DNA of 64,000 nucleotides, taken from the NCBI RefSeq assembly GCF_010692325.1, contig NZ_JAAHHW010000019.1, positions 814 to 64,813 on the forward strand, in the 5' to 3' direction. The position numbers and the translations under genes are program-made. The first letter of the stretch is position 1; every line of letters starts with the position of its first letter. The notes below the pieces were generated by a model. That model did not search any database, was not told the DNA's origin, and was given only the letters and a program-made list of their open reading frames with translations. Below, in pieces: positions 37,132 to 45,984 of this stretch. Origin of the DNA: Moorena sp. SIO3I8. Its GTDB lineage: Bacteria > Cyanobacteriota > Cyanobacteriia > Cyanobacteriales > Coleofasciculaceae.

Positions 37132-37494
37132 GCTGAAAAGCTTAGTAGGTAAACGTTATAGAGTTTACCTATAAATGTATTATCTAAACATCCAGGAGTT
37201 TAGGTTATAGGTACATTCAACGATAGATGAAGTCAATAGTTTAAAATTCTGGTAAACCCAAACTATAAACTTCACTAAAACTATACAAAAAAATACTTGT
37301 AACTCTTTTATTTAATAAAATAAGCTAAAATATAACTAATTTACATGATTATCTTTTCGGTTAAAATTATCTATTCAGATAATAATTAATCAAAACATTG
37401 CTATACTGTTGAAATACTATAAAATTCAATCGGGGTGCTTTGCTAAATAGTCAAGTAATAACTTAGAGTTAGATTCAGCTATATCGGAGTAATT
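37132..37494. promoter_or_regulatory. AT-rich upstream region of the protoglobin gene with a palindrome
   Basis: Contains a perfect 8-bp inverted repeat AGGTAAAC/GTTTACCT with an 8-base centre (37147-37170), the type of site bound by a dimeric regulator. On the reverse strand no open frame longer than a few codons follows an ATG, so if the terminator at 37105 is used the transcript would be a small RNA. GGAG at 37486-37489 serves the globin gene. Confidence 0.4.
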
Positions 37495-38049
37495 ATGAGC
37501 TTAGATCCCCAGGAATTTATGACCAAGATGGAAAAGCGTGTCAATTTGACCAATGAAGACAAAGTGCTTCTGAAATCACAGGCAGATTGGGGAAAAGAAA
37601 TTGCTTCTGAAATGGCAGACCATTTCTATACTTACTTAGGTAATGATGAAGAAATGGATGCCATTATGAAAGAGAAGGAAGGTCGTATGGAGCGCCTACG
37701 GGTAACCTTTGTGCAATGGTTTTACGAAATGTTCACTGGTATGGATGACTGGGGAAAAGCCTATGCTGAACGTCGTTGGCGTATAGGTTTGGTACATGTG
37801 AAAATTGGTATCGGTCCTCAACATGTCGTCCCAGCCATGGCAATTGTGGTGCAGGCATTTACTAACCGGATAAAAACTGATAGTAAAGATGAAGCCTTGC
37901 GGGATGCCCTCAGTCGGATCTGCATGATTGATTTAGCCTTCATTGAGCAAGCCTATGTAGAAGTGAGTTCGGCAGCGGTTCTCAAAGAAACTGGCTGGAC
38001 AGAGGCTCTATTTAGACGTCTGATTAGTACTGGCGCTGGCTCTATGTAA
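37495..38049 (+). CDS. Protoglobin / globin-coupled-sensor-type globin (184 aa)
   Basis: Single-domain globin of the protoglobin type. RRWRIGLVHVKIGIGPQHVV contains the likely proximal haem ligand H101 in the HVxIGI context typical of globin-coupled sensors. No kinase or cyclase domain follows, so any signalling must be through a partner. Neighbouring genes encode two GTPases and a roadblock protein, which makes O2, NO or CO sensing upstream of the GTPase module plausible. GGAG precedes the ATG by six bases. Confidence 0.85.
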   Translation: MSLDPQEFMTKMEKRVNLTNEDKVLLKSQADWGKEIASEMADHFYTYLGNDEEMDAIMKEKEGRMERLRVTFVQWFYEMFTGMDDWGKAYAERRWRIGLVHVKIGIGPQHVVPAMAIVVQAFTNRIKTDSKDEALRDALSRICMIDLAFIEQAYVEVSSAAVLKETGWTEALFRRLISTGAGSM

Positions 38050-38053
38050 CTAG

Positions 38054-38164
38054 AGCAATCCTAAATCATTTGTGAACAATACCTGTCAATAAAATAGTTC
38101 AGACTCGGAAAGTTACGAGTCCTGAGTAAGACCTGTGACTGTTCACTTTTCCGATAGGATTGCT
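38054..38164. mobile_element. MITE-like element, family C (111 bp)
   Basis: Ends are imperfect 24-base inverted repeats: AGCAATCCTAAATC...GTGAAC at the left and its counterpart GTTCAC...TAGGATTGCT at the right. An internal hairpin GACTCG/CGAGTC lies in the middle. It starts four bases after the globin stop codon and may also act as a transcript end. Confidence 0.65.
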
Positions 38165-38310
38165 AGATTAAGTGTCGATTTTGTTGGAAACTAAATCAAT
38201 AGTCTATAAGTTTTGGCAAATTGGCACTACTCCTACTTAAATATCAGCTATCAGTTTCGAGGAAAACAAACTAACCGAATTACACATTCTGCAATTGGAG
38301 TAAGGGAACA

Positions 38311-38682
38311 ATGGCGATCAATTCTCAAAAATTGGGGTATATCCTGCATAATTTTGTTACATCCACTGCTGATATTCAAGGAGCAGCTGTAGTCACGACC
38401 GATGGTTTACCGTTAGCATCCAGTCTGCCTGGGGAAATGGATGAAGAACGGGTTTCAGCGATGTCTGCGGCTATGCTCTCCTTGGGTGAGCGAATTGGCT
38501 CAGAACTGGCTAGAGGAGAAATCGACCGGATCTATGTTGAGGGTAAAGAGGGATTTAGCGTTTTGACCAGTTGTGGTGAAGAAGCGGTATTTCTGGTTCT
38601 AGCTAGTAAAGCAGCTAAGCAGGGAGTATTGATGTTAGAAATTAAACGAACTCTGGCTGAATTAAAACCAATGTTGCTCTAG
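38311..38682 (+). CDS. Roadblock/LC7 domain protein (123 aa)
   Basis: The whole protein is one roadblock/LC7 fold: DIQGAAVVTTDGLPLAS, a central helix MSAAMLSLGERIGSELARGE, and strands IYVEGKEGFSVLTSC and AVFLVLASKAAKQGVLMLEIKR. MglB and related roadblock proteins act as GTPase-activating partners of MglA-like GTPases. It lies between the two MglA-like genes. GGAG precedes the ATG. Confidence 0.9.
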   Translation: MAINSQKLGYILHNFVTSTADIQGAAVVTTDGLPLASSLPGEMDEERVSAMSAAMLSLGERIGSELARGEIDRIYVEGKEGFSVLTSCGEEAVFLVLASKAAKQGVLMLEIKRTLAELKPMLL

Positions 38683-39083
38683 TAATTTTGTGGGTATTAC
38701 TCTACTAATACCTTTTAGAGAAAATGGATACAATATAGGTTTATTGGTTATTATTAAGGGGTGATAGATAATGGGTAATGGGGAATTTAAAGACTAGCAT
38801 TAATTCCCCATTACCCATTACCAAATGGTAAAATTTTTTAAAAATTGTTGTTCGCGTAGCGTGGCCTACGGCCAAGGCATTCTCGATTATTGGTATAACG
38901 TCAGTTATTGGTATAACGTCAGTGGGTGTGTGAAATTCAATGTAAGCTATTTTTTGTTTAAGGTTGACCACTAACAGTCAACCATCAACCGTCAACCGTC
39001 AATCGTCAACAAATTACCTTGATTCACCCCAACCTACTGGCACAGTTGATAACCTGTAGTATTTGCTAGGAAAGCATAACCCA
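38683..39083. other. Intergenic region with repeat fragments
   Basis: Holds an inverted GGGTAATGGGGAATT / AATTCCCCATTACCC pair (38772-38819), a GCGTAGCGTGGCCTACGGCC palindromic unit (38855-38874), a tandem duplication of TTATTGGTATAACGTCAG (38887-38922) and CAACCGT/CAATCGT heptamers (38975-39010). No gene was seen. Confidence 0.6.
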
Positions 39084-39719
39084 ATGGACAGTATACGGAT
39101 TGTAGTAACGGGAACAATAGGGGCTGGCAAATCTACTTTTGTCAGAACATTCAGCGAAGGTGCGGTTATTGAAACAGAACGAACGGCTACGGATGCCACA
39201 TCATTGTTTAAGAAAAAAACGACCGTTGCCTTAGACTTTGGTTTGCGTCCCTTAAATCGAAACTTGGATTTGCACCTGTATGGAACTCCTGGTCAAGCTC
39301 GCTTTGATTTTATGTGGGACATTTTGATTCGCCGAGCTCACGCCTATATTTTATTGATGGCAGCTAATCGAAGCAGTGATTTTGCTAGTGCTCGTCAGAT
39401 TTTATCGTTTATGCAGGAGCGGGTCACTATTCCAATGATTATTGGTCTGACTCATACTGATGTTCCAGGGGCATGGACTCCAGAGGAAATTATGATGCGC
39501 ATGGCATACATTGGCGATCCTAATCAACCCCCAGTTGTAGCTGTTAATCCCAATAATAAGACCTCAGTATTTGAAACTGTAATGATTTTGATGGCTCAGA
39601 TGCTTTGCCAAGGGAGTGTTATTGAAGGTGCTAGAAGAGAAAAGGTAAGTCAGGCAGCTCCGCTACCTGTTAAGAACCAATATCATTGGCCGAAGCCCCA
39701 GTTTTTATCAGGGGGTTAG
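39084..39719 (+). CDS. MglA-like small GTPase, second paralogue (211 aa)
   Basis: P-loop GTIGAGKST, LYGTPGQARFDFMWDIL and THTD as in the protein at 36343. It has an extra C-terminal tail of about 35 residues (EKVSQAAPLPVKNQYHWP) that the first paralogue lacks. ATG 39084 is chosen because MDSIRIVVTG aligns with MKSVRVVVTG of the paralogue. With the roadblock protein at 38311 and the protoglobin at 37495 it forms a likely signalling group. Polarity or motility control is a possible role, by analogy with MglA. Confidence 0.8.
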   Translation: MDSIRIVVTGTIGAGKSTFVRTFSEGAVIETERTATDATSLFKKKTTVALDFGLRPLNRNLDLHLYGTPGQARFDFMWDILIRRAHAYILLMAANRSSDFASARQILSFMQERVTIPMIIGLTHTDVPGAWTPEEIMMRMAYIGDPNQPPVVAVNPNNKTSVFETVMILMAQMLCQGSVIEGARREKVSQAAPLPVKNQYHWPKPQFLSGG

Positions 39720-39975
39720 TCAGCATTCAGCATTCAGCATTCAGCTATCAGCTGAATACTTAAGCTGTTGCGCACTGAGGGGGTGACATGAGACCTAAAA
39801 AGCTTACTATATAAGGCTTTGATGCCAATGATATCAGGGAAGATACAGTTGGAAATTAACCCTCGATTCATTGTCTTGATGCAAAGCGCGAGTGGGGGAA
39901 ACCCCCTGTTCCCTTGCTGCATCGCTTTCTGGAAGCTCAAACCCTTATAACTATGTCCAATATCAGCCCAAAAAA
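39720..39975. repeat. CAGCATT heptamers and interspersed repeat family D
   Basis: CAGCATT units (39721-39742) precede a block (39778-39930) about 90 percent alike to 49880-50012: GAGGGGGTGACAT, CCTAAAAAGCTTA, ATGCAAAGCGCGAGTGGGGG, then a GCTGCATCGCT end. A more distant inverted relative lies at 58640-58785. Leftward open frames across the copies are a by-product of the repeat. Confidence 0.8.
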
Positions 39976-40106
39976 GCATGTATCTTTTAGGTGCGACCCG
40001 TGGCGAATTTAATAATTAGATGCGGAAAGCGCACCTTTTGTAACTTATGGACTGAAATGACTACCCAGTAACGATTTCAGCTTGCATGTTACCCCCCCAG
40101 GCCGAG

Positions 40107-40280
40107 CAGGGCTGTTTCATTCTCGACCCTAAAATTCCTGGGTGAGGGGCTCAAAGCGTCTTATGGTAAGCAAATCACCGTTTTTTTATACTCTTGGGTT
40201 TAATAATAGAAAAATAGGAGCGAAACCGCTCCCACTGGGGAGCTTCAGCGAACCGAAAAATTGAAAATGAAACAGCCCTG
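40107..40280. mobile_element. MITE-like element, family E (174 bp) with 11-bp target duplication
   Basis: Perfect 15-bp terminal inverted repeats CAGGGCTGTTTCATT (40107-40121) and AATGAAACAGCCCTG (40266-40280). The element is flanked on both sides by CCCAGGCCGAG (40096-40106 and 40281-40291), a clear target-site duplication. No coding capacity. A related end with GAAACAGCCCTGG and CATTCAGCCCTGG is seen at 47190-47226. Confidence 0.85.
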
Positions 40281-40344
40281 CCCAGGCCGAGGAGTTTGAA
40301 ACACCAGAAACTAAATGGCAATCTCTCTACGGACTGGCGCTAAC

Positions 40345-40545
40345 GTAGCAGCATCAAGGTCAACTACCAACATGTCAACAGGCTTTGGAAAATGCTATCA
40401 ATACTATTGAGCAACTACGCTTTCAATACCTTCCCGAAACTTTTAAAATCTCACTATTTGCGAAGAAGGGCAAACTCTATGAAGCAATGGTTATTTGTTG
40501 TATTTCTTCCACTCTTGAGAAAGCCTTTAACTACATCCCACATTC
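40345..40545 (+). pseudogene. Remnant of a CHAT-TPR protein gene
   Basis: One frame reads QALENAINTIEQLRFQYLP, then KKGKLYEAMVICC and EKAFNYI. This matches the linker between TPRs and CHAT in proteins such as the one at 26024 (there AFDAAIKTVEFLRDE and AIEYVERSK). Both ends are missing. It stops at the junction with transposase-like sequence, which suggests disruption by the insertion sequence downstream. Confidence 0.5.
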
Positions 40546-41078
40546 CGCAGGTAGGTCCTTATGACCATCGACCTCACCTCAAACAATTCATGGTGGATTT
40601 GATGTGCAGTGGGGATTGCTGATCTACCATTATACCTACGAGATTCTGATGGCAATGAACCAGACCAAGCCATTTTTGCCCAACTGATCAGACAGTTCCC
40701 GGAGCAATGGCAGTGTGAAGCTTTGTTTGTTGCCGATGCTGCGGTTTACAGTGAGGAGAACCTTCAATCGTTGAGAGATCTCCAATGGCTCAGCCGAGTC
40801 CCGGCAACTATCAAAGCAGCTCAACAGTTAATGGAGCAGTTGTCTGAATAGGCTTTCAATCAGGCTCAATTAACAGGATATCCTATAGCTTGTGTTTGTA
40901 CTACCTATGGTGAGATCAAACAGCTATGGCTGGTGGTCGAAAGTGAAGCCAGAAAAGAAGCTGACCTCAAACACCTTGAACAAAAAATTCAACAGCATCA
41001 TCAATATTATCTACTGGTCTGACAAACCTGCGGAATGTAGGCTAAAAAGAGGAAGTTCAACAGTTGCGCACCGGTAAC
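40546..41078 (+). pseudogene. IS1634-type transposase remnant
   Basis: YDHRPHLKQFMVDLMCSGDC in one frame continues in another as LPLYLRDSDGNEPDQAIFAQ and ALFVADAAVYSEENLQSL, then a stop, then GEIKQLWLVVESEARKEADL. These are hallmarks of IS1634-like DDE transposases. At least one frameshift (near 40617) and two or more stops make it non-functional. Terminal repeats were not identified. Confidence 0.75.
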
Positions 41079-41082
41079 TAAT

Positions 41083-42264
41083 CTAAACTCCAGCAAGTAA
41101 ATTACCCTGTTCCAAACCAGTTCTTTGTTGGCGTCGCTGCCAAAAAGGAGAAGCAGGCCATCGTCGTTCCATTTTGTAGAAGTAATTGCGCTGAGTTAAA
41201 TAATTATTAAATCGAGAGGTAATGAGAGATTCGTACTCTTCCAGACCCCTACTATCTCCATGCAAATAGGAAGTAATGGCCTTCGCCGCCTTCAAACCGT
41301 CCCACAGAGCCTTATAAATACCCTGGGAGGAAATCGGATCGAAAGCCGAAGCCGCATCTCCGACAGCTAGCCAGCCATTTCCAGTAGTTTGGTCTAACCG
41401 GAATGAAGGCGCAGTGCAAACCATTGGCTCTTGTGCTTTTGCCTGGGATGCCGAAGAGACTGAAAGGTTGTCGATCGCACAACAATCAACCAATTCTTTT
41501 GATATGTGTTTGGTTTCTTTCAGGTAGGTCAACCAGTTCTCCATCCGGTGCAATCGAGCTTCTTTGATAATTGACGGTTCGCTAGCTACCACCGTTGCTA
41601 ACCTATTGTTGGGGAGCTTGGCTACATACCACCAGCCATATTCTACCGCCTCTAACAGAGTTAGTTTGGAAAAATCTGAGGAAGGGGGAAGCTCAAAAAA
41701 AGCGATCGCACAAATCAGTTTGTCGAGAAAAAGCTTTCTCGCTCCCAAACCTCGTACCAGACTGGCTCGTGTTCCGGTGGCATCTACAAGAAAACTCGCA
41801 GTGATCACTCGTGTTTGTTTGTCCTCTCCCACAAGTTGCAACTGGAAGCCTTGGGAAGGGATGCGATCGCAATTCCGAACTCTCGTCCCGCAATGCAGTT
41901 CCACCCCCCTTTCCACCGCTTTCTGCGCCAGAAAAGCATTGAAGCGCCTCCGGTCTAAATGCCAGCCGTTACCATAGGGATTACGCAAAAAATCATTGTA
42001 GCCCAGCGTGTCACTTCCCCAGGAAGAGCAACTACCAAAACAAGTCTCGTGCTTTTCCTTGAGAAAATCCTCCAATATTCCCAGTTTACCTAAAAGGAGA
42101 CGGGTATCTGGTGGAATGCTCTCGCCGATGCGGATAGTTTCATAACGACCAGACTCTACTACCAGGATTTTAGGAATTCCTTGCTGTTTGAGAGCCAAAG
42201 CCGTGGCGCAACCCGCAGGTCCTCCACCGACAATAGCAACATCATATTCCATAGAATGTTTCAT
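41083..42264 (-). CDS. lodB: LodB-like FAD-dependent maturation flavoprotein (393 aa)
   Basis: An N-terminal FAD-binding motif VAIVGGGPAGCATALALKQQ and the GDAASAFDPISSQGI block near residue 300 mark a halogenase/monooxygenase-like flavoprotein. Its place directly downstream of a LodA-type gene identifies it as the LodB partner. LodB is required for forming the cysteine tryptophylquinone cofactor in LodA. ATG 42264 or 42252 is more likely than GTG 42270. The order catalase-like, lodA, lodB suggests one leftward operon, with a hairpin between lodA and lodB. Confidence 0.8.
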   Translation of the reverse strand: MKHSMEYDVAIVGGGPAGCATALALKQQGIPKILVVESGRYETIRIGESIPPDTRLLLGKLGILEDFLKEKHETCFGSCSSWGSDTLGYNDFLRNPYGNGWHLDRRRFNAFLAQKAVERGVELHCGTRVRNCDRIPSQGFQLQLVGEDKQTRVITASFLVDATGTRASLVRGLGARKLFLDKLICAIAFFELPPSSDFSKLTLLEAVEYGWWYVAKLPNNRLATVVASEPSIIKEARLHRMENWLTYLKETKHISKELVDCCAIDNLSVSSASQAKAQEPMVCTAPSFRLDQTTGNGWLAVGDAASAFDPISSQGIYKALWDGLKAAKAITSYLHGDSRGLEEYESLITSRFNNYLTQRNYFYKMERRWPASPFWQRRQQRTGLEQGNLLAGV

Positions 42265-42460
42265 TTTCACGAGTTGGAACTTTTCGGTAGCCGATTCTAC
42301 GGGAAAGTTTTTTAGGGCGATGAATCCGATTTGATCTGAGGGGTTTCTGTCGCCAACAGCGTCGAGGGCTCGACGTTATTTTGGAGATTAGTAGGGTCTT
42401 ATAACTTTCCCCATTGATGACGACAGAACCGGGAGCATCCCATTTTGGCAAACAAAGTAG

Positions 42461-42510
42461 TGGGAGCATCTTGCTCGCTTTCCTTAATTACAGGGAGCAA
42501 GATGCTCCCA
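42461..42510. promoter_or_regulatory. 16-bp inverted repeat between lodA and lodB
   Basis: TGGGAGCATCTTGCTC (42461-42476) and GAGCAAGATGCTCCCA (42495-42510) are perfect complements with an 18-base loop. A partial third arm (GGGAGCATCCCA) lies at 42431. There is no T-run on either side, so it may set mRNA stability or attenuate lodB rather than terminate. The AGCAAGATGCTCC core resembles the AGGCAAGATGCCT repeat unit. Confidence 0.6.
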
Positions 42511-42529
42511 CAGAAACTGCTACAAGCTT

Positions 42530-44464
42530 TTATCTGTTACCAAATCTAACCCGCCGAAATGCCTCCAATTGCTCGACACTAGCCCAGCCAGCACGTCGGA
42601 TATTTAGGGGCAGGGCTAACCGAGCCCGTTCCGAAGCTGCCAATCGAGTTCGCAATTTCTCACACTGTTCCTCAGTGAGAGACTCTACAAAGATTTTTGA
42701 TGGGATATTAGGATCACTATCCAAGCCGTCGCGGAGTTCGATAATCCCCAGTTCGGCAAAATGCTCAACCATATATTCCATCGCCTCCACCGTGTCTGAT
42801 GGCAACCCACGCAGCCAGGGCTCTCGGGTGTAAAAAGCTTTGAGCTTTTCGTCTTCCTCTGGGTTTGTGAGGACAATTTGATAATTTTCTTCTGTGAGAA
42901 CCTGGTTGGGGACATTAGCTGGCCAGAATGTAGGCAGGTAAGGGTCGTATTCTAGCTCGTAGCCCGAGCGACAGAAACCTGTATCCGCTTGCCAAGGAAT
43001 ACCCATCCATCGAGTTAAGTCTCCCGGTCCTTGAGCGTAGAGTGGTCCTCCAGGTCCCAGAACAATATCCTGAGTCAGTACCGTACCGTAATCTTGTTTG
43101 GTAGGATTTGCAGCATGACGAATTCGGAACGGTGCTGAGTAAATGGTACTGTGACGCATAGGCCATGTCAGCTCGCAGCCCGGATGAAAAGCATCTGCTA
43201 AGCAGAAATGGAGAGCCGCTTTGTCCAACATTGCTGGCTGTTCTTGGAGTTCAACATTATCTAGGCAGCTCGGTGGTGTATAGCTATTCAAGTCATTATC
43301 AAACTTGCCCTCAACCCACAACCTCATCAACTCCATCCGCACTTTTGATAAAGCCAGATTGTTCAGGGGTGAGCTGTCAGGAGCACTACCAAAGGCATCA
43401 CCGTAAATCCATGGCCAGGAACTGCGAGTAGTACTCGTAGTCTCACTTGGACGAAACATGTTAAATACAATCTGCCGTAGCTCGTGATATATATCGTCTT
43501 CTTCTGATACCGGCTTCCGAGCCAATTTCTGAATCAATTCAGGATCGCTAAAATCCATAGGACACCCTTTACCAAACAAGGTAGCAAACCCTTTATTGAC
43601 CCACTGTAAATTTGACAGGCGGGACAACACGGGCAAGATATCCTTGGCAAAAGATGCCTTTGTCGGCTTGGGCATCCAACCACTTTCTACATAGGTATCG
43701 ACAAGTAAATCGTAGAGGGTACGCCAGCTAACTATACCAGGGGCGTAGTTCGGCGGAGCAACAGCCACCCAACTGGACTCAACTCGGATATTTTGCCCAG
43801 CAATTTTTACCGTGGCTGTAACAGGCCCATCTGAAATATCATCGTACCATCCACTAGGATTGAGAAAGCCAGCAGGATCATTCGGATTGTAGATAGGTGC
43901 CTCTGTTGGCGAACCGGAATTACCAAAACCCCCTAAGACCAACAAACGTCCAGCATCATCCGTTCGTAACTCACCTAAGGGCACTGTCTTACTCATAAAT
44001 GTGCCACTGTCAAACTTGTAATCATCTCCTGATATATCATTGCCCTGAATCGTGCGAGAGCCCGGATCAATCACGAATTGTTCTCGATCTGTTCCTCTTA
44101 TGTCTGGGTTGCGATACTCGGAAGGTACATTGTTCCACTCGGGAATATCGAGGGCAACGACAAATTTATACCATTGGGCTTTGCGATTCGCCAGATGTAC
44201 AGTCCACTGGATCTCATCTGTATTGCTACTGTTGAGTTCTTTAACAACTTCACCCGCAGCATTGTAACCATAAATTCGGAATCGAGCAGCTTGACGTTTA
44301 ATAGCTCCGCTGTCATCACGGTTATTTACACCGTTTAGATCGGGATCGGTAACTTCCGGTCCAATATAATAGCCTTCTTCACCTTCAGCAGTACTGTTTC
44401 CCACACGGGCAATTCCAATTCCTGGATGAATGGCAGCGCCAACGATTGTTTGATCTGTTACCAT
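42530..44464 (-). CDS. lodA: LodA/GoxA-type cysteine-tryptophylquinone oxidase (644 aa)
   Basis: The N-terminus AAIHPGIGIARVGNS and the segment GDLTRWMGIPWQADTGFCRSGY match the LodA/GoxA family of amino-acid oxidases. C498 in GFCRSG is a good candidate for the cofactor cysteine. A tryptophan in REPWLRG (W550) is a likely quinone partner, inferred by position and not by alignment. The enzymes oxidise lysine or glycine with O2 and release ammonia and hydrogen peroxide; the substrate here cannot be told. AGGAG precedes the ATG. A catalase-like gene lies directly upstream and would remove the peroxide. Confidence 0.85.
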   Translation of the reverse strand: MVTDQTIVGAAIHPGIGIARVGNSTAEGEEGYYIGPEVTDPDLNGVNNRDDSGAIKRQAARFRIYGYNAAGEVVKELNSSNTDEIQWTVHLANRKAQWYKFVVALDIPEWNNVPSEYRNPDIRGTDREQFVIDPGSRTIQGNDISGDDYKFDSGTFMSKTVPLGELRTDDAGRLLVLGGFGNSGSPTEAPIYNPNDPAGFLNPSGWYDDISDGPVTATVKIAGQNIRVESSWVAVAPPNYAPGIVSWRTLYDLLVDTYVESGWMPKPTKASFAKDILPVLSRLSNLQWVNKGFATLFGKGCPMDFSDPELIQKLARKPVSEEDDIYHELRQIVFNMFRPSETTSTTRSSWPWIYGDAFGSAPDSSPLNNLALSKVRMELMRLWVEGKFDNDLNSYTPPSCLDNVELQEQPAMLDKAALHFCLADAFHPGCELTWPMRHSTIYSAPFRIRHAANPTKQDYGTVLTQDIVLGPGGPLYAQGPGDLTRWMGIPWQADTGFCRSGYELEYDPYLPTFWPANVPNQVLTEENYQIVLTNPEEDEKLKAFYTREPWLRGLPSDTVEAMEYMVEHFAELGIIELRDGLDSDPNIPSKIFVESLTEEQCEKLRTRLAASERARLALPLNIRRAGWASVEQLEAFRRVRFGNR

Positions 44465-44523
44465 ACTTAGTTACTCCTTTAGTTTTAGTATTGTTTGTTT
44501 CACTGATTATGTTGACACCCTTG

Positions 44524-45600
44524 TTACGCTGGCGGCCAAACGGTGTCAGGGCGCACTACTTGTGGTTCTCCAATCGGTTCGCCATTGACGTTGCGTCGAA
44601 GCTCTGCTGAAGCTTGGTAGACAACCTTCCGAGCCTCTGCAATAGAACCAACAGGTTCATGTGCTTCCAGGGTGCGCCACGGGTGAAACGACAGGGTTTC
44701 ACCATATTCTGCTTGTCCTCGGGCGGTGATATCTTGCTGGGGAAGAATCAGTGTAGCAACATGAATGGGTTCCGATTCCTCTTCCTTCCAGCGAACGGTT
44801 GCCTGATCAATGGGCATCGTTGTGGGATTAGTACGCAACTGAACGTAAAATTTTAGCTTTGCTTCACCATTATTAAGTCGCTGCACTAGGTCAGTATGCA
44901 AATAATTGGGGTCTTCGTAATCTGGATCGGGCCCTGGTGGAATAATCTCTGGTACTAATTTGTACTTGCAATAGGTGTGATTGCCGCTACCCTCTTCTCC
45001 AAAATGAAAAGGCATCGCGCTCCACAGATTAGTTTCGAGGACAGAAGGCACTTCCTTGGCCATTTCTTCAAGAATTGCTGCTGTTTCGGGGTGCTTTTCC
45101 AACCATTTATCGTAAGCACAATTACTGGTAAAAGAGGCTTTTGTAAACTCACACATATCTTTAGCATTATCTACAAAAAAGACATCTATGTTTTGCAAAA
45201 GCAAGTCCATGGTAGGAGCATATTCGTCAGGATGGAGGATTTTTTCTCCCGGAACGTCAAAGATTTTAATCCCGATCCCTACTGTACTGTCCAGGTCAGG
45301 TGTGCCATCAGGTATATCGCTGGCATAACGAACCCAAACTGGATAGCATTTTCCGGGTTCGCTAAATAGACCAACCTGCAAGTGTGCGGCTAGCTCGGAA
45401 ACAACCTCTAAGCGTCCGTGGGCAACACCATGCAAGCGCAGAAAAACGGGGCGACGGGCGGGACATTGGCCTGTCTCAATCCGTCCCATCTGCACCATGT
45501 CAACAAACATCACTTTGAGGCAGGTAATTGGATCGGAATAGCAATCGCAATCGCACATCGGTGCAGTTTTGACACTGTCATAACTAGGGGGTTTACGCAT
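44524..45600 (-). CDS. Catalase-like haem protein (358 aa)
   Basis: FLRLHGVAHGRLEV holds the distal His region of catalase-fold proteins, NIDVFFVDNAKDM corresponds to the Asn block, and EARKVVYQASAELRR contains the proximal Arg/Tyr region. At 358 aa it is shorter than typical catalases and belongs to the small catalase-related group. AGG precedes the ATG at 45600. It is the first gene of the lod operon, 59 bases before lodA. The expected role is to detoxify the peroxide made by the oxidase, or to use it for another oxidation. Confidence 0.8.
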   Translation of the reverse strand: MRKPPSYDSVKTAPMCDCDCYSDPITCLKVMFVDMVQMGRIETGQCPARRPVFLRLHGVAHGRLEVVSELAAHLQVGLFSEPGKCYPVWVRYASDIPDGTPDLDSTVGIGIKIFDVPGEKILHPDEYAPTMDLLLQNIDVFFVDNAKDMCEFTKASFTSNCAYDKWLEKHPETAAILEEMAKEVPSVLETNLWSAMPFHFGEEGSGNHTYCKYKLVPEIIPPGPDPDYEDPNYLHTDLVQRLNNGEAKLKFYVQLRTNPTTMPIDQATVRWKEEESEPIHVATLILPQQDITARGQAEYGETLSFHPWRTLEAHEPVGSIAEARKVVYQASAELRRNVNGEPIGEPQVVRPDTVWPPA

Positions 45601-45984
45601 AATGAAACCTCGTTTTGTAACATTACAAGATTAGAATCGAGATGCTTATCTGTTATGTAACCTAAGTTACGGGTTGCCAATTAAAAAAATATAAATTTAG
45701 TAGGTAAAACGCATTTTTTTTATTTTTAACATCTTTTAAATTTGTAAATGTAGTGTTTTATTAATATGCAAATACTATATTTACAAAGTGCATTATTAAT
45801 AAGCAGACTAAGTCTAGTTTATTAATAAGAACTACGCCAGTTTTATTGACAAGATGTCTTCCCCATAACTATCTTAGGTGATCTCCTACAATGGTCTTTT
45901 TGTTTTACAACTCGTAATTGTATTCAATAAAGGAAAGTTTACTTCCTTTAATATAAAGATTAACTCTAATCACAAGTGTTTGTA
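45601..45984. other. AT-rich promoter region of the lod operon
   Basis: Strongly AT-rich between 45680 and 45850, no gene seen. It is likely to hold the promoter of the leftward catalase-like/lodA/lodB operon, but no exact elements could be fixed. Confidence 0.35.

Noticed and set aside
39734-39979. 81-codon reverse ORF similar to one at 49855-50100
   Set aside because: The similarity arises because both lie in the same dispersed DNA repeat; the starts and ends are not conserved.
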